A stretch of DNA of 64,000 bases. It comes from JANSXG01 sp024743075 (GTDB lineage Bacteria > Planctomycetota > Phycisphaerae > Phycisphaerales > UBA1924). Below the pieces are notes generated by a model. It worked only from the letters and a program-made list of their open reading frames with translations, did no database searches and had not been told where the DNA came from. This document shows, in pieces, positions 18,124-25,758 of this stretch (its first letter is position 1; every line of letters begins with the position of its first letter). Position numbers and translations under genes: made by a program. Where the stretch lies: contig CP159477.1 in NCBI GenBank assembly GCA_042140185.1, positions 2,232,001 to 2,296,000 of the forward strand, written 5' to 3'.

Positions 18124-18933
18124 TCACTTCTTTAAGCAAGCGTCCGACGAGCTGGAGTCTGCGCGATTGACAGACTCGGAGAGTTCGTCGTTGATGCGAC
18201 TGACGAGCCTATTCGCTGAGTCGATCACAGCGTCACTCTTGACCTTCGCCCATCGAACCACGGTTTCCTTCGACCAATCGACCCAGGGCCGATACGACGA
18301 ACCAAGTTCAGGATCTATTGAAGCCAATTGATCGTTGTCAACGCTTTCAGTGCCGAAGTCGTACTCGCCCTGCGCAGCCTTTGAAAGTGCGTTGGCGACG
18401 TGCATTTCGGTCTTCCACGCAACGTCAATGGTTGAGGACAACTCGGCCGCGAGTTCCGCGGAGGAAGGCAAACAAGAGTCAAGACATGTGCGCATCGTGT
18501 TGAACTTCATGTTCACAGTCTTGGATGTCGTCTTGTACTTTTCTACGACATCGAGAGTCTCAAAGTACTCCTTGGGCTTGTTCAGACGATCAACGCTCAT
18601 GTCTTGAAACTCGCAGACGATTTCGTGTAGCAGCTTTCTGGCTTCGTCAGCTCTCGCTGTTTGGTATGCATGCAGATACTTCCACTCCTGAAATTCCAGG
18701 TCTTGTTGGTGTCGCCTTTCCTGCTCGGCCAAGTTGTCCTTGTTCGTCGATCTAGTCGCCTCCGCCTGCCTCTTGCTACTCATAAAGGTCGCGTAGCCGA
18801 TGATCGCTGCTGCAAAAACGGCGCTGAACGCGGCGAGCCACTCAGACAGACCAGCAGGGCTACTAATTTCAAGCGGAATGCTTCCCGCCGCCAGCGCACT
18901 CGATTTGATTGCTTCCAGAGCAGTTGCTGTCAT
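18124..18933 (-). CDS. Uncharacterised membrane-anchored coiled-coil protein, AT-richer than neighbours
   Basis: 269 residues. One transmembrane helix near 34-50 ('FSAVFAAAIIGYATFMSSK') is followed by a charged coiled-coil-like region ('LAEQERRHQQDLEFQEWKYLHAYQTARADEARKLL'). The C-terminal part has no motif I recognise. Base composition and codon use (AAG/AAA, TTG, GAA, TCG mixtures; T/A at third positions) clearly differ from the GC-rich surroundings, suggesting acquisition. Such one-helix plus coiled-coil proteins occur in defence loci, but no partner gene is adjacent. Function unknown. Confidence 0.7.
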   Translation of the reverse strand: MTATALEAIKSSALAAGSIPLEISSPAGLSEWLAAFSAVFAAAIIGYATFMSSKRQAEATRSTNKDNLAEQERRHQQDLEFQEWKYLHAYQTARADEARKLLHEIVCEFQDMSVDRLNKPKEYFETLDVVEKYKTTSKTVNMKFNTMRTCLDSCLPSSAELAAELSSTIDVAWKTEMHVANALSKAAQGEYDFGTESVDNDQLASIDPELGSSYRPWVDWSKETVVRWAKVKSDAVIDSANRLVSRINDELSESVNRADSSSSDACLKK

Positions 18934-19093
18934 GGCGTTTCATCCTGTCTTGTCTTTGTCCGTTCTCGAAGCCGTCCTGAGAGCAGCGTCTGCCTCCTGT
19001 TAGCACGCTCCTCGTCCACAGGCTCAAGTCTCCCAAGGGCGAAGCGCCCCCATTTGGGATGTTACAAACTTGCACCTGCGATCTGCGATTCGT

Positions 19094-19249
19094 TTACTGA
19101 TCCCGCCCCTTCGCCGAAACCGTCAGGGTTGTGCGTGTGCCCTTGGGCTTCTTCTTCGGCAGAAACATGCGGATGAGGATCCACAGGGCGCCGAGGGCCA
19201 GGGCGGTGACGATCCAGAATTGCCAGTCTGAGAGCGGCAGGTTCGGCAT
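19094..19249 (-). CDS. Small single-pass membrane protein behind FeoB
   Basis: 51 residues: 'MPNLPLSDWQFWIVTALALGALWILIRMFL' (one helix) then a basic tail 'PKKKPKGTRTTLTV'. The ATG shares one base with the feoB stop (TGATG), implying translational coupling. Short membrane proteins often end feo operons, but this lacks the Cys motif of FeoB-associated proteins or a FeoC winged helix. A role in assembly or regulation of the Feo transporter is inferred from context. Confidence 0.7.
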   Translation of the reverse strand: MPNLPLSDWQFWIVTALALGALWILIRMFLPKKKPKGTRTTLTVSAKGRDQ

Positions 19250-21225
19250 CAGCCGAGGCCTGTGGCGCGGAGGGTCTGGTAGACGATCATCGCGCTGAGG
19301 TAGGCCGTGCCGCTCATCCAGGCGAGCTGGAGGAATGCCCACTTGGCGCCGCCGGCTTCTCGTGCGGTGACGACGAGGGTGGGCAGGCACTGCATGGCGA
19401 GGATGTAGTAGATGAGCAGCGACCAGCTGGTGGCGGTGGTGAAGACGGGGGTGCCGTCGTCGCGCTGGGCGGTGGCGATGGCTTTCTGGACGCCTTCGTC
19501 TTCGATCTCATCGGTGCCGGCGACCTGCACGGCCATGGTTGTGGCGAAGACCTCGCGCGCGGCGAAGGAGGCCATGACGCCGATGGTGAGCTGGCGGTCG
19601 TAGCCGAGGGGCGCGAAGACGGGCTGGATGGTCGAGCCGATGCGACCGAGGAACGAGCGCTGCGTGGCGTAGCGCTCGTCGAGAATGTCGGCCTCGGCGG
19701 TGAGCTGTTCGGCGCGGTCGGGATCAATGGTTTCGACCTGCGCGGCCTGGGTGCGCAGGGCTTCGGATTCGGGGGCGGGGCCGACGTTGGGGTAGGCGCC
19801 GAGCCACCAGAGGAGGATGGAGATGGCGAGGATGACGGTGCCGGCCTTCTTCAGGAAGACCCAGCCGCGCTCGGCACTGGTCTTGAGCGAGAGCACGAGG
19901 TCGGGGGCGCGGTAGGACGGGAGCTCGAGGGCCATGCCGGAGGACTTGCCCTTGAGGAACGAGCGCCGGGCGATGAGCGCGCTGAGCAGCCCGGCGAGCG
20001 CGCCGATGATGTAGCAGCCGGCGAAGGCGACGGCCTGCATGGTCGGGCTCTCTGGGAAGAGAATGACCACGAGCAGGACATATACGGGGATGCGAGCGGA
20101 GCAGCTCATGAAGGGCGCGACGAGGATGGTCGCGAGGCGGTCGCGCCGGTCGGGTATGGCTCTACAGGCCATGATGCCGGGCAGGGCGCAGGCGTGGGAG
20201 CTGAGCAGCGGGACGAAGGAGTGGCCGGAGAGGCCGAAGGGGCGCATGACGCGGTCGATGACGAATGCGGCGCGCGCGAGGTAGCCGGTGCTTTCGAGCA
20301 AGGAGATGAGCAGGAAGAGCAGGCAGATCTGGGGGAGGAAGATGACCGTGCCGCCGATACCGGCGACGACGCCGTTGGCGAGCAGGTCGCGGACGGCGCC
20401 TTCGGGGAGCGTGGCTTCGACCCATCCGCCGAGATTGGCAAAGATCGCGTCGATCCAGTCCATGGGGTAGGCGGCGAGGGAGAAGATGACCCAGAACAGG
20501 CCGGTCATGATCGCGGCGAAGGCGATGATGCCGAGGACGGGGTGCGTGAAGGCGCGATCGAGGCGGTCGGTGAGGGCGTCGTGGTCGTCGTCGACATCTT
20601 CGGGCGCGGGGGCGGCGATGGCGCTGTAGGTCTCGTCGGCCCAGCGCTCGGCATCGGCTTCGGAGTCCCCCACTGCTGCGGTCGGCGCAGTCGCCTTGGC
20701 GATCGCGCCGGTGAGCGCGTCGACGTTCTCGCCGGACTTGGCAGCCATTGCGACGACGGGGCAGCCGAGGATTTCGCTGAGGCGGGATTCGTCGGCGTGT
20801 ATGCCGCGTCGGCGCGCGAGGTCGACCATGTTGAGGACGACGACGGTGGGCAGTTTGAAGCGTGCGGCTTCGGCGACGAGGGCGAGGTTGCGCAGGAGGT
20901 TGGTGGAGTCGGCGACGACGACGAGGGTGTCGGGCTTGGCTGGGGCTTCGCCTTCGGGCGCGAGGTTGCCGTTGAGGACGGCGCGGCAGACGCTGGACTC
21001 GGAACTGTCGAGGTTGAGCGCGTAGATGCCTGGCAGGTCGACGAGCTGATGCTCAACGCCGTCGACCGTGATGCGCCCGAGGACGGCTTCCTGGGTGGTG
21101 CCGGGGAAGTTGGAGGTTTTGTGTCGCGAGCCGGAGAGGCGGTTGAAGAGGGTGGTCTTCCCGACGTTGGGATTGCCCAGGAGGGCGATGCGCCCCGCGA
21201 GTTCCGGCTTCGCTGCTTCGTTCAT
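19249..21225 (-). CDS. feoB: Ferrous iron transporter FeoB
   Basis: 658 residues. The cytoplasmic N-terminal G domain shows G1 'GNPNVGKTTLFN' (~17-28), the switch with 'SNFPGTT', G3 'DLPGIY' and G4-like 'VLNMVD'. A helical spacer follows, then the polytopic membrane domain with two Gate motifs ('VPLLSSHACALPGIM' and 'APLGYDRQLTIGVMASFAAREVF'); the Cys-containing 'SSHACALPG' is typical. It imports Fe2+ under GTP control. feoA lies 3 nt upstream and a small membrane gene overlaps downstream. Confidence 0.95.
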   Translation of the reverse strand: MNEAAKPELAGRIALLGNPNVGKTTLFNRLSGSRHKTSNFPGTTQEAVLGRITVDGVEHQLVDLPGIYALNLDSSESSVCRAVLNGNLAPEGEAPAKPDTLVVVADSTNLLRNLALVAEAARFKLPTVVVLNMVDLARRRGIHADESRLSEILGCPVVAMAAKSGENVDALTGAIAKATAPTAAVGDSEADAERWADETYSAIAAPAPEDVDDDHDALTDRLDRAFTHPVLGIIAFAAIMTGLFWVIFSLAAYPMDWIDAIFANLGGWVEATLPEGAVRDLLANGVVAGIGGTVIFLPQICLLFLLISLLESTGYLARAAFVIDRVMRPFGLSGHSFVPLLSSHACALPGIMACRAIPDRRDRLATILVAPFMSCSARIPVYVLLVVILFPESPTMQAVAFAGCYIIGALAGLLSALIARRSFLKGKSSGMALELPSYRAPDLVLSLKTSAERGWVFLKKAGTVILAISILLWWLGAYPNVGPAPESEALRTQAAQVETIDPDRAEQLTAEADILDERYATQRSFLGRIGSTIQPVFAPLGYDRQLTIGVMASFAAREVFATTMAVQVAGTDEIEDEGVQKAIATAQRDDGTPVFTTATSWSLLIYYILAMQCLPTLVVTAREAGGAKWAFLQLAWMSGTAYLSAMIVYQTLRATGLG

Positions 21226-21228
21226 TTC

Positions 21229-21504
21229 TTAATCGGCCGGACAGACCATGACGCGGTCGGCGATGGAGCGGTCGAGGCCGATGCGACAGCCGCCGCCGCA
21301 CTGGTTCTTGACGGCGACGATGCAGGGCTGGCCGAGGCGACAGATGCGGACTTCGGCCTGGGGCTTGAGGCCCATGGCCCGGAGCATGGCCGAATCGGGG
21401 GAGGCATCGTCGGCGAGGGCGATGCGCCCCTTGCGTCCGCGCTGGAGCTGCGTCAACGGGATCGTGACGGGCTGCGGCTGGGTTGGGTCGGACGCGCTGA
21501 CCAT
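21229..21504 (-). CDS. feoA: FeoA-family protein
   Basis: 91 residues forming an SH3-like fold: 'IPLTQLQRGRKGRIA' ... 'RAMGLKPQAEVRICRLGQPCIVAVKNQ' ... 'CRIGLDRSIADRVMV'. The 'MGL..G..V' core is the FeoA signature; an unusual 'CGGGC' precedes the last strand. It is a soluble partner of FeoB. Spacing to feoB is 3 nt, indicating one operon. The upstream 99-base gap should hold the operon promoter. Confidence 0.9.
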   Translation of the reverse strand: MVSASDPTQPQPVTIPLTQLQRGRKGRIALADDASPDSAMLRAMGLKPQAEVRICRLGQPCIVAVKNQCGGGCRIGLDRSIADRVMVCPAD

Positions 21505-21604
21505 GAAAGTCTCCGGGTGGTGAGTTCAATCATAGCCGCGTTGAGATTCAGTCGCAATCATGGCCGCCCGCTCCAAAAACCGTCCTGGCGCGCGACGAGG
21601 CGGG

Positions 21605-21838
21605 TCAGCCGCCGGTTGTCGCGTTGATGTAGGCGTTGATCGCGACACCGACGACGGTGCAGGCGACGAGCGCGAGCAGGATCAGGGCCGAGAGTTGGAG
21701 GCAACCCTTTGCGGTCTGGTATTGGTCGGTGTCGATGTCCACGGTCGGCCCGGCCGCGGACTGCGGCTCGGGTGCGGGGAGGTTGGAAGCGGGTTGCGGA
21801 GCGGGGTCGATGCGGTACGACGGCTGTTGCTTGTGCAT
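21605..21838 (-). CDS. Small single-pass membrane protein, unknown
   Basis: 77 residues. A Pro/Gln-rich N-terminus ('PQPASNLPAPEPQSAAGP') precedes 'CLQLSALILLALVACTVVGVAINAYI', one C-terminal transmembrane helix. No family recognised. It reads toward feoA with a ~100-base gap, so it may share the transcript. Confidence 0.5.
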   Translation of the reverse strand: MHKQQPSYRIDPAPQPASNLPAPEPQSAAGPTVDIDTDQYQTAKGCLQLSALILLALVACTVVGVAINAYINATTGG

Positions 21839-21964
21839 GGATGTGTCTTGATTCGTGCGCGGGGTGGGCGCGGGTGTGCGTGTGATGACATCGCGATCGC
21901 GGACCGGGCAGCGCGCTGGCGCTTTGGGCGATTCGCGAGACTCGGTTGGATGGGGACGGAGGCG

Positions 21965-22348
21965 TCAGGCGGAGCGGGTTGCGCGAGGGGGTGCGCGGCC
22001 GCTCATGCGCGAGCTGCGCCGAAGGCGCAGGACCGCCGGGTGCGCCGGCGGGCTGTACGCGGAGCGCGCGTTCGGGCAGGGCGCTTCGGCCTGTGCCTGC
22101 AACGCCGCCCCGGGATCTCCGGAGCCGAAGGGGTCGTCGGCGTCGGCGCGCGTCGCGCGGCGTTCGGCTGTCACGAGTGTCGTTGCGTCGATGCGGCTCA
22201 CGAGGACCGCTGGCGTGGTCGACGACGACTGCAGCGTCGGGACGGCATCGGAGGGAGCAGCGCCGGCTCGCACCGAGGTCGGATGCAGGCTCCAGACGAG
22301 CACGAGCATCGCGAGCAAGACACGCGACAGGAGAGCGCTTGAGCGCAT
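21965..22348 (-). CDS. Hypothetical exported protein, low confidence
   Basis: 127 residues from the ATG at 22348. The first ~28 residues are a good signal peptide ('MRSSALLSRVLLAMLVLVWSLHPTSVRA-GA'). The middle is Ser/Thr/Ala-rich, and the final 30 residues turn Arg/Pro-rich ('VLRLRRSSRMSGRAPPRATRSA'), as expected if the frame were lost. GGCGC followed by A near 22055 is a candidate for the same C-loss error seen elsewhere, which would extend a Pro-rich tail further left. Function unknown. Confidence 0.4.
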   Translation of the reverse strand: MRSSALLSRVLLAMLVLVWSLHPTSVRAGAAPSDAVPTLQSSSTTPAVLVSRIDATTLVTAERRATRADADDPFGSGDPGAALQAQAEAPCPNARSAYSPPAHPAVLRLRRSSRMSGRAPPRATRSA

Positions 22349-22492
22349 GGTGCGGCGTCTTGGGTGTAGGGCGTTGCTGCTGGTCAAGGCGGGACTCGGG
22401 TTCCGGCGAGCAACATTGTACTCCGATCGTCAGCCGGCGATGGGCGGCTTGTGCTTGACCACCACCTGAGAGGGCCTCCGGGCGGGGCGCAG

Positions 22493-22526
22493 TAAAAACG
22501 CCGCCCGTGTTACCCGGGCGGCGTTT
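22493..22526 (-). terminator. Rho-independent terminator of the dockerin-tailed gene
   Basis: On the minus strand, AACGCCGCCCG and CGGGCGGCGTT form an 11-bp stem with a short loop, followed by TTTTA. It lies 28 bases after the stop. A near-copy sits at 23508-23541. Confidence 0.85.
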
Positions 22527-22553
22527 CGGAGGAGTGGTGACGCGAGCCGATGT

Positions 22554-23312
22554 TCAGCCGTCGCAGGAGCTGCCGAAGTTGGCGAGGACGAGGTTCAGGT
22601 CGGCGAGATCGACCGAGCCGGAGTCGTCGAGGTCGCCCTCTTCGGAGGCGGTGCCGAAGTTGGCGAGGACGAGGTTGAGGTCGGCGAGATCGACGGCCTG
22701 GTCGCCGTTGGCGTCGCCGTCGCAGGGCGTCTTGGGATCCGGGACCAGGTTCCAGGAGATGTTGTCGACAACGGCGTAGTTCGTAGGCAGCGTCGAGCCA
22801 ATCACAACCCAGTCGAAGACCATTCCGTCCGTCGCGGTGATGTTGAACCACGAGTCACCCGGCGGTTTGCACTCCCAAGCAGCTTGAGCGTGCTCGCCAT
22901 GCTGATCGTAGTAGCTCCAAACCGGCACGCCGTTGTTGTACAGTTCGATAAAGAGAGGCAGATCACCCTGGCCGCTCGAGTCCCAGACTTGGACTGACAT
23001 CTCGGTGACGCCGCGATCGAAGACCATGAAAATGAACCCACTGCCCAAGCACTTATTGTCGCCAAGGAGACACTCGAGAGAAGCGATCTCGCCGACGAAG
23101 GCAGGCCCAACACCAGCGGTCAACGTCGCCAAACCGAGCGACGCCCAAGCGTCGCCCGGGGGATTACCGGTCGGGCCGCCGGGCTCGTCGAAGTTGAGCG
23201 TGGTGCCGTAGGTCGGGCTGGGGGCGTTCTGCTGGATGATCGAGTAGTCGGCAAGTGCGCTGGACGACGCGGTGCCGAGCGCGATAATCGCGATGCAGAT
23301 TCTGCTGGTCAT
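22554..23312 (-). CDS. Secreted protein with dockerin-like (GC-type) C-terminus
   Basis: 252 residues from the ATG at 23312, with GAAGGGAGAAC upstream; an in-frame ATG 24 nt earlier is less likely. Signal peptide 'MTSRICIAIIALGTASSSALA'. The head 'YSIIQQNAPSPTYGTTLNFDEPGGPTG' and 'VTEMSVQVWDSSGQGD', 'SWFNITATDGMVFDWVVI' is paralogous to the PEP-CTERM protein at 24950-25591. The tail, from 'CDGDANGDQAVDLADLNLVLANFG' to 'DLDDSGSVDLADLNLVLANFGSSC', is a two-loop dockerin-like module nearly identical to that of the gene at 23569-24837. Exported, probably surface-attached; ligand unknown. Confidence 0.85.
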   Translation of the reverse strand: MTSRICIAIIALGTASSSALADYSIIQQNAPSPTYGTTLNFDEPGGPTGNPPGDAWASLGLATLTAGVGPAFVGEIASLECLLGDNKCLGSGFIFMVFDRGVTEMSVQVWDSSGQGDLPLFIELYNNGVPVWSYYDQHGEHAQAAWECKPPGDSWFNITATDGMVFDWVVIGSTLPTNYAVVDNISWNLVPDPKTPCDGDANGDQAVDLADLNLVLANFGTASEEGDLDDSGSVDLADLNLVLANFGSSCDG

Positions 23313-23507
23313 AACCTTGTTCTCCCTTCGGGTCATACATTCGCGGGCCGAGATTCGGACCCTTCGGAAGTCCGGCCGAAGGTAACCGTACCTCGTCGTT
23401 TGGGTGTGTCAAGGTTTTGTTCTGACCGTGTCGCTTACGGGACGGCCTCGTCCGAGTGATTTATCGCCCGCGCACCTGGGAGAGAGTGCGGGTCCTTTCG
23501 TGCGCAG

Positions 23508-23541
23508 TAAAAACGCCGCCCGTGTTGCACGGGCGGCGTTT
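23508..23541 (-). terminator. Rho-independent terminator, near-copy of 22493-22526
   Basis: Minus-strand stem AACGCCGCCCG/CGGGCGGCGTT followed by TTTTA, 28 bases after the stop of the 422-aa gene. Part of the ~240-bp duplicated block described in the findings. Confidence 0.85.
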
Positions 23542-23568
23542 CGGAGGAGTGGCGACGCGAGTCGGTGC

Positions 23569-24837
23569 TCAGCCGTCGCAGGAGCTGCCGAAGTTGGCGA
23601 GGACGAGGTTCAGGTCGGCGAGATCGACCGAGCCGGAGTCATCGAGGTCGCCCTCTTCGGAGGCGGTGCCGAAGTTCGCGAGGACGAGGTTCAGGTCGGC
23701 GAGATCGACCATCTGGTCGCCGTTGGCGTCGCCGTCACAGGGCGTGTCGCCGGGGGTGATGACGAGGCGCCAACCGAAGATGCCGGTGGGTTCGAAGCCG
23801 AAACCGACGATGGTGGTGCCGTCGTTGGAAATCGCCTTGGGGACGATCAGTTCCCAGTCGTCGGGGATCTCTGCGCCGTGGGCGATCGCCCACTCGTTGA
23901 GTTCCATAAGCGGCCCTTCGCCCTGAGGCTGGATCCACGGTCGGCGGTTGCCTTGCAGGAAGTCGAAGCCGATGACGGTCCCGTCGTCGGCGATGTCCTG
24001 CGCGTTGCCGCCCCACCCGGAGAGCAGGGAGCCGTTGCCGATCATCTCGACCTGGCCGTTGACCCACTTGACGGCGTCGTAGGCGAAGTCCGGGCCGTCG
24101 AGGTACACGGTGCCGAGGAGTACGGAGCCGTCGTCGCTCATGCCGAGGACTTCGCCTTCGGCGTCGGCGCCGTTCGGTCCGAGGAGCGTGCCCTGGAGCG
24201 TGGTTCCGTCCCAGACGGCCGGCGTGCGGTTGAATGTGCCTTGTGCGAACCCGGCGATGACGCTGCCGTCGGCGGACACGACGCTTGCGCGGTTGCTGCC
24301 GTTGGCGAGCGACTCGAGTTCCTGCATGCCGGTCGCCTCGGTCCAGCGGAAGCCGCGTCCGCTGCAGCCGTCCCATGACAGTCCGACGATGACGGAACCG
24401 TCGGCGGAGATGTCGTAGGCGTTGCTGCGGCTCGGGCACTGCATCGCGTTCGGCAGGAAGCCGATGCTCTGCCAGAAACCGGCGGACTCGGTCCAGTATG
24501 AAGCCTCCTCCGCCCACGAGTTCGGGTCGCCCGGAGTGCCTTCGACGAGCGTGTCACCGACGACGGTCGACCCGTCCTCTGTGATGGCGACGGCGTCCTT
24601 CCCTGCGGTGTTCAGGAGCGTGATTGAGCCGGTCTGGGTGTCCCAGATGAAGGTGCCTTCGGGAAAGAACCCGCTCAGGCCGCGCGCGTTGCCGCAGACG
24701 TAGCGTCCGTCTGACGACATGTTGTCGCAGCTGAAGAGCATGGAGTCGGTCTGGAACTCGACGGTCGGGGTTGCCTGGGCGATCTGCGCGGCGATGCAGG
24801 TGCCGGCGAGGATGGTCAACGGAGTGATTCGTTTCAT
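23569..24837 (-). CDS. HAF-repeat secreted protein with dockerin-like (GC-type) C-terminus
   Basis: 422 residues. Signal peptide of ~22 residues ('MKRITPLTILAGTCIAAQIAQA'). The body holds at least six repeats of the HAF/'extracellular repeat' type: 'AVAITEDGSTVVGD', 'AYDISADGSVIVGLS', 'VVSADGSVIAGFA', 'VLGMSDDGSVLLGT', 'IADDGTVIGFD', 'ISNDGTTIVGFG', spaced 40-60 residues apart, suggesting a beta-propeller. The tail is the same two-loop dockerin-like module with flanking cysteines as in the neighbour. Exported surface protein; role unknown. Confidence 0.85.
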   Translation of the reverse strand: MKRITPLTILAGTCIAAQIAQATPTVEFQTDSMLFSCDNMSSDGRYVCGNARGLSGFFPEGTFIWDTQTGSITLLNTAGKDAVAITEDGSTVVGDTLVEGTPGDPNSWAEEASYWTESAGFWQSIGFLPNAMQCPSRSNAYDISADGSVIVGLSWDGCSGRGFRWTEATGMQELESLANGSNRASVVSADGSVIAGFAQGTFNRTPAVWDGTTLQGTLLGPNGADAEGEVLGMSDDGSVLLGTVYLDGPDFAYDAVKWVNGQVEMIGNGSLLSGWGGNAQDIADDGTVIGFDFLQGNRRPWIQPQGEGPLMELNEWAIAHGAEIPDDWELIVPKAISNDGTTIVGFGFEPTGIFGWRLVITPGDTPCDGDANGDQMVDLADLNLVLANFGTASEEGDLDDSGSVDLADLNLVLANFGSSCDG

Positions 24838-24887
24838 CGGTGAGTGCCTGTGCGGAGTGATGGAGGGCGGAGCGAGAAACGGACCCG

Positions 24888-24916
24888 CCGGCCGCCCTAG
24901 GAGGTTGGGCGGCCGG
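24888..24916 (-). terminator. 10-bp perfect hairpin after the PEP-CTERM gene
   Basis: CCGGCCGCCC and GGGCGGCCGG pair perfectly over a 9-base loop, 34 bases downstream of the stop. On the minus strand only a short GTTT follows, so it is a weak intrinsic terminator or a processing hairpin. Confidence 0.5.
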
Positions 24917-24949
24917 GCGGTCCAGAACTGTCATGGGCGTGGCGACGGA

Positions 24950-25591
24950 TCAGCGACGGCGACGGACGGCGCCGAGTCCGGCGAGGCCGACGACGGCGAG
25001 CGTGCCGGGGGTTGGGATGGTGTTCCAGGAGATGTTGTCGACGAAGGTGGTCGGGGTGAAGCCGAATCCGAGGATCCGGACCTCGTCGAAGACCATGCCG
25101 TCGGTCGTGGTGATGTTGAACCACGAGTCACCGAGGCCGCCCCACGCCGGTTCGGCGATTTCGCCGTTCTGGGCCCCGAGGTCCCAGACGGGATCACCGT
25201 CGTTGAGCAGGATGACGTTCAGACCGCCGCCGAAGAAGGACGGTTCGCCAGACGGATCCCAGACCTGGATGGACATCTCGGTGAGGTCGGTGTCGAAGGT
25301 CATGAAGACACCGAAGTTGCCGTAGAAGGCGTTGCCGTCGTTGACCCAGGGGTAGAGGCCGGAGAAATCGTCGACGACCGGCTGCGAGTCACCGGCCTGC
25401 ATTTCGACCAGACCGAGGGACGCCCACGTGTCGCTCGGGACGATGCCGGTGGGTGTGCCGGGCTCGTCGAAGTTGAGCGTGGTGCCGTAGGTCGGGGCGG
25501 CGGCGTTCTGCTGGGTGATGGTGTATCCGGCGAAAGCGCTGGAGGATGCGGCGCCGAGCGCGGCGATCACGATGGTGGTCTTGCTGATCAT
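24950..25591 (-). CDS. PEP-CTERM secreted protein, paralogue of 22554-23312
   Basis: 213 residues from the ATG at 25591. Signal peptide 'MISKTTIVIAALGAASSSAFA'. The body 'YTITQQNAAAPTYGTTLNFDEPGTPTG', 'LTEMSIQVWDPSGEP' and 'SWFNITTTDGMVFDEVRI' parallels the dockerin-tailed neighbour. The C-terminus is instead a PEP-CTERM signal: 'IPTPGTLAVVGLAGLGAVRRRR'. Exosortase-dependent surface sorting is expected. The promoter faces that of the 25759 gene, with the dyad at 25692-25705 between them. Confidence 0.85.
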   Translation of the reverse strand: MISKTTIVIAALGAASSSAFAGYTITQQNAAAPTYGTTLNFDEPGTPTGIVPSDTWASLGLVEMQAGDSQPVVDDFSGLYPWVNDGNAFYGNFGVFMTFDTDLTEMSIQVWDPSGEPSFFGGGLNVILLNDGDPVWDLGAQNGEIAEPAWGGLGDSWFNITTTDGMVFDEVRILGFGFTPTTFVDNISWNTIPTPGTLAVVGLAGLGAVRRRR

Positions 25592-25691
25592 GTCTTGGTT
25601 CTCCCTCACGGTCATTGGTTCGCGTGCCGGATTCGGACCTCCCGAACGACCGGCCAATGGCAAAGGTACTTCGGGGTGCCGTCGTGTCAAG

Positions 25692-25705
25692 TGTCAATTT
25701 TGACA
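25692..25705. promoter_or_regulatory. TGTCAA-TT-TTGACA dyad in a divergent promoter region
   Basis: Six-bp half sites TGTCAA and TTGACA separated by TT. Further TGTCA copies flank it (near 25685 and 25713), and T-rich DNA follows. TTGACA also fits a sigma-70 -35 box on the plus strand. It lies between the PEP-CTERM gene and the HTH-containing gene at 25759, so an operator for both is plausible. Confidence 0.45.
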
Positions 25706-25758
25706 TTTTTCGTGTCATTGTTCTTGTCGGCCCCCGCAACCGGGCTTATCCTCTCGGT

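Noticed and set aside
21505..21604. Fur box upstream of feoA
   Set aside because: Only a weak GATT-N7-AATC dyad is present; too short to call an operator.
22349..22492. Extra small gene between the hypothetical exported protein and the dockerin gene
   Set aside because: No frame has a start with a ribosome site and sensible composition.
17108..25591. A cellulosome based on the dockerin-like tails
   Set aside because: No cohesin or glycoside hydrolase domains occur in the window, and the tails are of the Cys-bracketed planctomycete type found on many non-enzymatic secreted proteins.
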